Assembly (NCBI GenBank): GCA_023460035.1 | Contig: JAEWRN010000043.1 | Span: forward strand, 1 to 64,000 | Direction: 5' to 3' | From: Bacillota bacterium | Lineage (GTDB): Bacteria; Bacillota; Clostridia; Oscillospirales; Ruminococcaceae | Length of the DNA: 64,000 bases | Part shown: piece by piece, positions 59,451-64,000 of the stretch | How positions within the stretch are numbered: the stretch's first letter is position 1 | How the letters are laid out: the number at the start of each line of letters is the position of its first letter | Program-made: the position numbers and the translations under genes | The notes under the pieces: generated by a model | Databases searched by the model: none | The model's input: the letters and a program-made list of their open reading frames with translations, nothing else | Told to the model about the DNA's origin: nothing

Positions 59451-60614
59451 TTGGAAAATTCCACTTCACAACAGGGCTCTACCCAGCCCTCAAATGGCAG
59501 AAAACAGGGTTCGAAAAACAAGGTCGTTAAAATTGTACTGATTGTACTTGCCGCGGTATTGCTTTTGGCCGGCATTGGCGCCGCAATCGTTTATTTTTAC
59601 CTGGATTCTCAAATCAACGAGGGGGCTGCCGGTCAACTGACCAGCGCCGTGCAATCCACCACACCAGCACTGAAAAGCAAGGTCGTGCATTACCTCGTGT
59701 GCGGCATTGATTTTGACAAGGACGATGACGGGCGCGATTATTCCAACGGGCTTGGTATGACCGATGTGATTATGTATGTGACGTTGGATGTTGAAAAAGG
59801 CACCATGAATATTTTGCAGATCCCCCGTGACACCTATGTGGGTGAGGAGCTGCCCACCGGCGGCACCTGCAAAATTAACGCCATTTACAGCCACGGCGCG
59901 GACGAAGTAAACCGCATTTCCAATTTAGCCGCAATTCTTGGCGACGAGTTTGAGCTGCCGGTAGACCACTATGTCACCATCAACATGGACATGTTTAAAG
60001 CCATGTTTAAAATTTTGGGCGGCCTTGAAATGTATGTGCCGTGGGACGTTGCGGACGACAAGGGCAATGTTATCCCGCAGGGCACCTACTTTTTGGACGC
60101 CGACCACATTGAATGGATTTTGCGCCAGCGTGAAGAATATGCGCAGGGCGACTTAAAGCGGCTGGAGCTGCAGCAGTATTTTTACAAGGCGATGTTCAGC
60201 ACCTTTAAAAGCTTCCCGATGAGCGATGTCATCAAAGTAATGCCCACCTTTATCACCTACGTCAATACCGATATGAGCGTGAGTGACTTGATTTCACTGG
60301 CTTCTACTTTTATGCAGATGGACAGCAGCAAAATTGGGTTTGCGCGCTGCCCCGGCGGTTCGATTACCCGGTACAATACGGTGAATGGTGAAAAAGAAGC
60401 CTGCTATGGCATCAATGTTGAAAATCTGGCTACCCTGCTGAACAACTATTACCGCCCCTATGCCGATGCGGTACCCGCCTCTTCACTTGGGCTGCCGGTG
60501 CTGAGCGAAGAGGAATTCACTTTGGGCCAATTGAATGATGACCTGAAAATGATGGGCTCTTTGGAAAGTGACGACAGCACCGTGGCCGCCAGCAGTTCGC
60601 AGGCGGCAGACTAA
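59451..60614 (+). CDS. LytR-CpsA-Psr (LCP) cell-wall ligase
   Basis: This enzyme attaches wall polymers such as teichoic acids or capsule to peptidoglycan. The 387 residues have a cytoplasmic Ser/Gln/Lys-rich tail, one transmembrane helix (about 35-57, VLIVLAAVLLLAGIGAAIVY) and an extracellular LCP domain with GMTDVIMYVTLD (Asp) and LQIPRDTYVG (Arg). The C-terminus is Ser/Ala-rich. I set the start to TTG 59451 because GATGGGAGG lies about 10 nt upstream; the ATGs at 59430 and 59433 would lie in or before that site. Confidence 0.88.
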   Translation: MENSTSQQGSTQPSNGRKQGSKNKVVKIVLIVLAAVLLLAGIGAAIVYFYLDSQINEGAAGQLTSAVQSTTPALKSKVVHYLVCGIDFDKDDDGRDYSNGLGMTDVIMYVTLDVEKGTMNILQIPRDTYVGEELPTGGTCKINAIYSHGADEVNRISNLAAILGDEFELPVDHYVTINMDMFKAMFKILGGLEMYVPWDVADDKGNVIPQGTYFLDADHIEWILRQREEYAQGDLKRLELQQYFYKAMFSTFKSFPMSDVIKVMPTFITYVNTDMSVSDLISLASTFMQMDSSKIGFARCPGGSITRYNTVNGEKEACYGINVENLATLLNNYYRPYADAVPASSLGLPVLSEEEFTLGQLNDDLKMMGSLESDDSTVAASSSQAAD

Positions 60615-60661
60615 TTGCCCTCCGCTATTTTGTAATTTACTTTTGTTTCTACCGTCTGTAA

Positions 60662-60706
60662 CAGCCCCCGCAAGGTCATACCATGGCCCCGCGGGGGCTG
60701 TTTTTG
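60662..60706 (+). terminator. Terminator of the LCP gene
   Basis: CAGCCCCCGC pairs with GCGGGGGCTG around a loop of about 20 nt. TTTTTG follows. Confidence 0.8.
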
Positions 60707-60963
60707 TAGCTTATCTTTGTACCCCTGTTACCTCGCACAAGCGGGGCTTCGCTAGCACACTGTTTTTGCCCGTTGCCGGTGCGCCATGTACCTGCGATAT
60801 GCGCCTCCCTCACCCGTGCCGGGCCGGGTTGACGTGGCGATTGCAAAACGGCAATGTGCAGTAATATCCTGCTTTTTGCTAAGACGGTACAACCCCTTGT
60901 AAAATCAAAACAAAAAATTACAAATAGAAGGCAGCCGGTTATAATTATCTGCTGCCAAAACAC

Positions 60964-61003
60964 AAAAAAGGCCCCCGCACAGGTTTCTGTGCGGGGGCCT
61001 TTC
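60964..61003 (-). terminator. Terminator of the alpha ribosomal operon
   Basis: AAAGGCCCCCGCACAG pairs with CTGTGCGGGGGCCTTT around a short loop. On the minus strand TTTTTTGTG follows. It lies after rplQ. Confidence 0.9.
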
Positions 61004-61026
61004 ATCATTGACACATGAAGCAGGTC

Positions 61027-61368
61027 TTAGACCAGCTCAATAACCGCCATTTCAGCAGCATCGCCACGACGGGCGCCAGTGCGAATGATACGGGTGTAGC
61101 CGCCATTGCGGTCGGCATACTTCGGGCCGATCTCGTCGATCAGCTTTTTGGCAACGTCCTCTTTCGTGATGAAAGAATAGATCTGCCGTTTCGCGTGCAG
61201 GGTGTCCTGCTTACCGAGAGTAATCATCTTCTCGGCGACAGCACGAACTTCCTTCGCTCGGGTAACCGTGGTTTCGATCTTGCCTTTTTCAAAAAGGTAG
61301 GTAACCATTGCCCTGAGCATCGCTCTGCGGCTATCACTGGTTCTGCCAAGCTTTCTTGTACCGGGCAT
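61027..61368 (-). CDS. rplQ: 50S ribosomal protein L17
   Basis: The protein of 113 residues begins MPGTRKLGRTSDSRRAMLRAM, as in bacterial L17, and is full length for the shorter Firmicute form. AAAGGAG precedes the ATG. It is the last gene of the alpha operon, followed by a strong terminator. Confidence 0.98.
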   Translation of the reverse strand: MPGTRKLGRTSDSRRAMLRAMVTYLFEKGKIETTVTRAKEVRAVAEKMITLGKQDTLHAKRQIYSFITKEDVAKKLIDEIGPKYADRNGGYTRIIRTGARRGDAAEMAVIELV

Positions 61369-61444
61369 CCCAATTCACTCCTTTGCAGTAGTCCAAGCCC
61401 GGCGGGCAAAACGCCCCTTTGCCGGTCTGGCATAGTAGTAAGTT

Positions 61445-62398
61445 TTACTCGTCGTCTTTACTCAGCTTGAAACCGAGCGATTCCAGCTTCGAGATGACCT
61501 CTTCCAGGCTCTTGCGGCCCAGATTACGGACCTTCATCATCTCGTCCTCGCTCTTGCTAATGAGGTCTTCGACCGTATTGATGCCCGCGCGCTTCAGGCA
61601 GTTAAACGAACGAACGGAAAGATCCAGCTCCTCAATGGTCATCTCGAGGACCTTCTCCTTGCCCTTGTCGTCCTTTTCCACCATGATCTCGGCGCCCATG
61701 GCCTCTTCCGACAGGTTGACAAACAGGTTCAAATGCTCGGTCATAATGCGCGCTGCAAGGCTGACAGCCTCTTTTGCGTTGATAATGCCGTCTGTCCAAA
61801 CCTCAATCGTCAGCTTGTCGTAGTCGGTAATCTGGCCGACACGGGTGTTCTCAACGGTGTAATTCACCTTTAAAACCGGGGTGTAGATGCTATCGACCGC
61901 AATGGCGCCCAGTGCCGCAAACTCAGCATTCTGCTTGTTGCGGTCTGCCGGCACATAGCCGCGGCCCTTGTCAAAGACAAGCTCCATCACCAGCTTTGCA
62001 CCCTCGTCCAATGTAGCAATGTGCCAATCCGGGTTGAGAATTTCAATCTCTGCATCCTGCTGGATGCTGCCGGCAGTCACTTCGCACTCTCCACTGGCCT
62101 CGATCCGAACGGTTTTGGGCCCTTCGGAATACAGTTTAGCGCGAACGCCCTTCAGGTTCAGGACGATCTCGGTCACGTCCTCTTTCACACCCTCGATTGT
62201 CGAGAATTCATGAACCACACCGTCGATTTTCATCGAGGTGATCGCCACGCCCGGCAGAGAGGAAAGAAGCACTCGGCGCAGGCTGTTGCCCAGCGTCGTA
62301 CCGAAACCACGCTCCAACGGCTCTACGACAAACTTGCCGTAGCGGCCGTCCGCGCTGAGGGTAGCTGTATCAATTTTCGGCCTTTCGATCTCAATCAT
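61445..62398 (-). CDS. rpoA: RNA polymerase alpha subunit
   Basis: The protein of 317 residues has an N-terminal dimerisation domain (PLERGFGTTLGNSLRRVLLSS, given as the family mark in part) and a C-terminal domain with NCLKRAGINTVEDLI and GRKSLEEV that contacts UP elements and activators. AGGAGGG precedes the ATG. It lies between rpsD and rplQ, the conserved order in Firmicutes. Confidence 0.98.
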   Translation of the reverse strand: MIEIERPKIDTATLSADGRYGKFVVEPLERGFGTTLGNSLRRVLLSSLPGVAITSMKIDGVVHEFSTIEGVKEDVTEIVLNLKGVRAKLYSEGPKTVRIEASGECEVTAGSIQQDAEIEILNPDWHIATLDEGAKLVMELVFDKGRGYVPADRNKQNAEFAALGAIAVDSIYTPVLKVNYTVENTRVGQITDYDKLTIEVWTDGIINAKEAVSLAARIMTEHLNLFVNLSEEAMGAEIMVEKDDKGKEKVLEMTIEELDLSVRSFNCLKRAGINTVEDLISKSEDEMMKVRNLGRKSLEEVISKLESLGFKLSKDDE

Positions 62399-62470
62399 TC
62401 AAAAACCCTCCTTGTAAAGCAAAGGCACAGCCTTCGCCATAGATTCGCATTCCCTATGCTACTTATCGGG

Positions 62471-63091
62471 TTATTTGGAATAAAGCTCAACGATGAGATG
62501 CTCTGCAACGTCGAAATCGATATCAGCACGGTCGGGCAGGCGGGTAACGGTGGTCTTGAAGTTATCCTTGTCAACCGTCATCCATACCGGGGTCGGGCGG
62601 CCTGCATTCTTCTCGACGCTCTCTTTGATCTTTTCACAGTCACGGGTGCGAAGCTCCACCACGTCGCCCTCTTTCATGAGATACGACGGGATGTTGACGA
62701 TCTCCCCGTTGACGGTGAAGTGACGGTGCAGCACCAGCTGCCGTGCCTCGGCACGGCTCATGGCGAACCCGGCGCGATAGACGATATTGTCCATTCTGCT
62801 TTCAAGGATCCGAAGCAGATTTTCGCCGGTCATCCCGGGCTTGCGCTCGGCGATGTCGAAATATTTGCGGAACTGGCTCTCCAGAACGCCATAGTATTTC
62901 TTGGCTTTCTGTTTTGCACGCAGCTGAACGCCGTACTCAGAGACCTTTTTGCGGGCCTGGCCATGCTGGCCGGGGGCAAAGTTTCTGCGGGTAAGCGCGC
63001 ACTTGTCGGAATAGCAGCGTTCGCCCTTCAAAAAGAGCTTCTGGCCTTCACGACGGCACTGGCGGCATACTGCGCCTGTATATCTTGCCAT
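62471..63091 (-). CDS. rpsD: 30S ribosomal protein S4, zinc-binding form
   Basis: The protein of 206 residues has an N-terminal Cys cluster (C9 and C12 in VCRQC, then C26 and C31 in RCYSDKC), so it is the C+ zinc-ribbon form. The S4 RNA-binding domain (about 95-160) reads MDNIVYRAGFA and ARQLVLHRHFTVNG. AGGAGGG precedes the ATG. In many Firmicutes S4 is encoded elsewhere and autoregulated, but here it is in the alpha operon between rpsK and rpoA. Confidence 0.98.
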   Translation of the reverse strand: MARYTGAVCRQCRREGQKLFLKGERCYSDKCALTRRNFAPGQHGQARKKVSEYGVQLRAKQKAKKYYGVLESQFRKYFDIAERKPGMTGENLLRILESRMDNIVYRAGFAMSRAEARQLVLHRHFTVNGEIVNIPSYLMKEGDVVELRTRDCEKIKESVEKNAGRPTPVWMTVDKDNFKTTVTRLPDRADIDFDVAEHLIVELYSK

Positions 63092-63110
63092 TCTTTTCCC
63101 TCCTTATGAA

Positions 63111-63515
63111 TTATACGCGACGGCGCTTGGGCGGGCGGCAGCCATTGTGGGGAATGGGGGTAACGTCCTTGATCAAATTTACCTCCAAGCCGGCCGCCTG
63201 CAAAGCGCGAATCGCAGCCTCACGGCCCTGGCCCGGGCCCTTAACGAAAACCTCAACGGATTTCAGGCCGTGCTCCATTGCAGCCTTTGCGGCAGTTTCC
63301 GCAGCTGTCTGTGCAGCATACGGGGTGCTTTTTCTTGAACCACGGAAGCCAAGACCACCGGTGCTGGACCAGGAAATCGCATTGCCCTGCACGTCGGTGA
63401 TGGTCACAATGGTATTGTTGAACGTGCTTTGGATGTGTGCCTGACCGCGATCGATATTTTTACGCTCGCGTTTACGGCGCACTGCAGTTTTCTTAGCAGC
63501 AGCTTTTGTTGCCAT
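63111..63515 (-). CDS. rpsK: 30S ribosomal protein S11
   Basis: The protein of 134 residues has a basic N-terminus (AKKTAVRRKRERKNI) and the S11 motifs HIQSTFNNTIVTITD and KDVTPIPHNGCRPPKRRRV, of which the C-terminus is universal. GGAGGGAAAGGTT precedes the ATG. It lies 18 bp after rpsM and 19 bp before rpsD. Confidence 0.98.
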   Translation of the reverse strand: MATKAAAKKTAVRRKRERKNIDRGQAHIQSTFNNTIVTITDVQGNAISWSSTGGLGFRGSRKSTPYAAQTAAETAAKAAMEHGLKSVEVFVKGPGQGREAAIRALQAAGLEVNLIKDVTPIPHNGCRPPKRRRV

Positions 63516-63533
63516 AACCTTTCCCTCCTATGG

Positions 63534-63902
63534 TTACTTTTTCTTGTTGGCGACCGTGCGCTTCGGGCCCTTGCGGGTACGTGCGTTGGTCTTGCTGCGC
63601 TGGCCGCGCACAGGCAGGCCTCTGCGGTGACGGACACCGCGGTAGCAGCCAATTTCGGTCAAGCGCTTAATGTCGAGCGCCACGTTGCGGCGAAGGTCGC
63701 CCTCAACGGTGAAGTGTTTGTCAATATATTCACGAATGAGGTTTTCTTCGTCCGGGGTGAGGTCCTTCACGCGGGTATCGGGACTGATCTTAGTCGAATC
63801 AAGGATCTCTTTCGCGGCGCTGCGGCCAATACCAAAAATATAGGTCAGGCCAATTTCGACGCGTTTTTCTCTGGGCAGGTCAACTCCGGCTATACGTGCC
63901 AT
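63534..63902 (-). CDS. rpsM: 30S ribosomal protein S13
   Basis: The protein of 122 residues begins MARIAGVDLPREKRVEIGLT and has the C-terminal RHRRGLPVRGQRSKTNARTR, both universal for S13. GGAGGTGCAAGGGAATT precedes the ATG. It lies 35 bp after rpmJ. Confidence 0.98.
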   Translation of the reverse strand: MARIAGVDLPREKRVEIGLTYIFGIGRSAAKEILDSTKISPDTRVKDLTPDEENLIREYIDKHFTVEGDLRRNVALDIKRLTEIGCYRGVRHRRGLPVRGQRSKTNARTRKGPKRTVANKKK

Positions 63903-63937
63903 AATTCCCTTGCACCTCCTGTTCTGTTAATTGCGTC

Positions 63938-64000
63938 TTAACCCTGACGCTGTTTGTGTTTCGGATTGGGGCAGATCACCATCACGCGACCTTTGCGCTT
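63938..64000 (-). CDS. rpmJ: 50S ribosomal protein L36 (3' part)
   Basis: The last 20 codons are in the window, reading KRKGRVMVICPNPKHKQRQG and then TAA at 63940-63938. The Cys and His in ICPNPKH belong to the zinc-ribbon form. The 5' end lies beyond the window edge. This gene is too short for ordinary ORF cut-offs. It is the first visible gene of the operon rpmJ-rpsM-rpsK-rpsD-rpoA-rplQ. Confidence 0.96.
   Translation of the reverse strand, partial: KRKGRVMVICPNPKHKQRQG

Larger units (their letters stand above)
60615..61026. other. Convergent intergenic region, LCP / rplQ
   Basis: It holds a terminator for each side (60662-60706 and 60964-61003). Between them is about 250 bp without a gene I can support. 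Here lie TTGTAA..TTACAA (about 60897-60923) and a GGCAGC/GCTGCC stem around TTATAATTAT (about 60931-60957). No tRNA, no ORF with a ribosome binding site. Confidence 0.5.

Noticed and set aside
1..64000. tRNA genes, rRNA genes, CRISPR arrays, transposases, prophage or att sites
   Set aside because: I looked through the intergenic regions and saw no T-arm-like GGTTCGAATCC pattern, no regular spaced repeats and no mobile-element proteins. A tRNA scan and repeat search would settle it.

Overview
The window looks like chromosome from a GC-rich, anaerobic, gut-type Firmicute of class Clostridia, probably of the Oscillospiraceae/Ruminococcaceae (Faecalibacterium/Gemmiger/Subdoligranulum-like) type. 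This is inferred from AddAB instead of RecBCD, strong AGGAGG ribosome binding sites, consensus sigma-A promoters, frequent TTG/GTG starts, YtrA-, RpiR- and YheO-type regulators, an ACT/DUF711 pair, and a zinc-type S4 encoded with rpoA and rplQ. No 16S gene or tRNA is present, so the assignment is soft. I saw no phage genes, transposases, CRISPR array or tRNA.

Layout. 1-13.7 kb (all minus strand) is housekeeping: ahpC peroxiredoxin, addA/addB recombination nuclease, an unknown membrane protein translationally coupled to citrate synthase, a class A penicillin-binding protein and exonuclease III. 13.8-16.5 kb is a YtrA-like GntR regulator with an ABC exporter. 16.6-17.3 kb is AT-richer and nearly empty. 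17.3-23.5 kb is a beta-glucoside PTS locus: an RpiR regulator divergent from EIIBC, a cytoplasmic sulfatase, EIIA and a GH1 6-phospho-beta-glucosidase. 23.6-32.7 kb is a sulfur amino acid cluster: two tandem M20 amidohydrolases, a CyuA-type cysteine desulfidase, RidA, an atypical peroxiredoxin, a MalY/PatB C-S lyase, an APC permease and a divergent YheO/DauR-type regulator. 32.8-36.0 kb holds a HAAS-domain membrane protein, hemW, and a MarR regulator with a DegV fatty-acid-binding protein. 36.2-47.1 kb is a carbohydrate island: a ribose-type ABC importer, a GH3 enzyme with the His-Asp dyad of phosphorylases, an esterase and beta-phosphoglucomutase, read divergently from an AraC regulator fused to a GH39 domain. 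47.2-52.3 kb holds an M20 carbamoylase/allantoate hydrolase, ispE, a DUF362 ferredoxin, an aminotransferase and an Lrp regulator. 52.5-60.6 kb (plus strand) holds ACT/DUF711, an ABC exporter, nnrD, cupin, ferredoxin, hemolysin III and an LCP ligase. 61.0-64.0 kb is the end of the ribosomal alpha operon (rplQ, rpoA, rpsD, rpsK, rpsM and partial rpmJ, minus strand).

How the genes may work together. In the sulfur cluster the permease would import a cysteine conjugate, the M20 enzymes would remove an N-acyl group, MalY/CyuA would break the C-S bond, and RidA would clear the resulting 2-aminoacrylate. In the GH3 island the dyad plus beta-phosphoglucomutase suggests phosphorolytic cleavage of beta-glucosides to beta-glucose-1-phosphate and then glucose-6-phosphate, with the AraC-GH39 protein as a possible intracellular sugar sensor. 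The sulfatase inside the PTS operon suggests use of a sulfated beta-glycoside. These three are the least ordinary parts of the window. Several promoters carry clear dyads (ahpC, YtrA, RpiR/PTS, APC permease, MarR/DegV, ABC exporter, hemolysin III) and are listed with positions.
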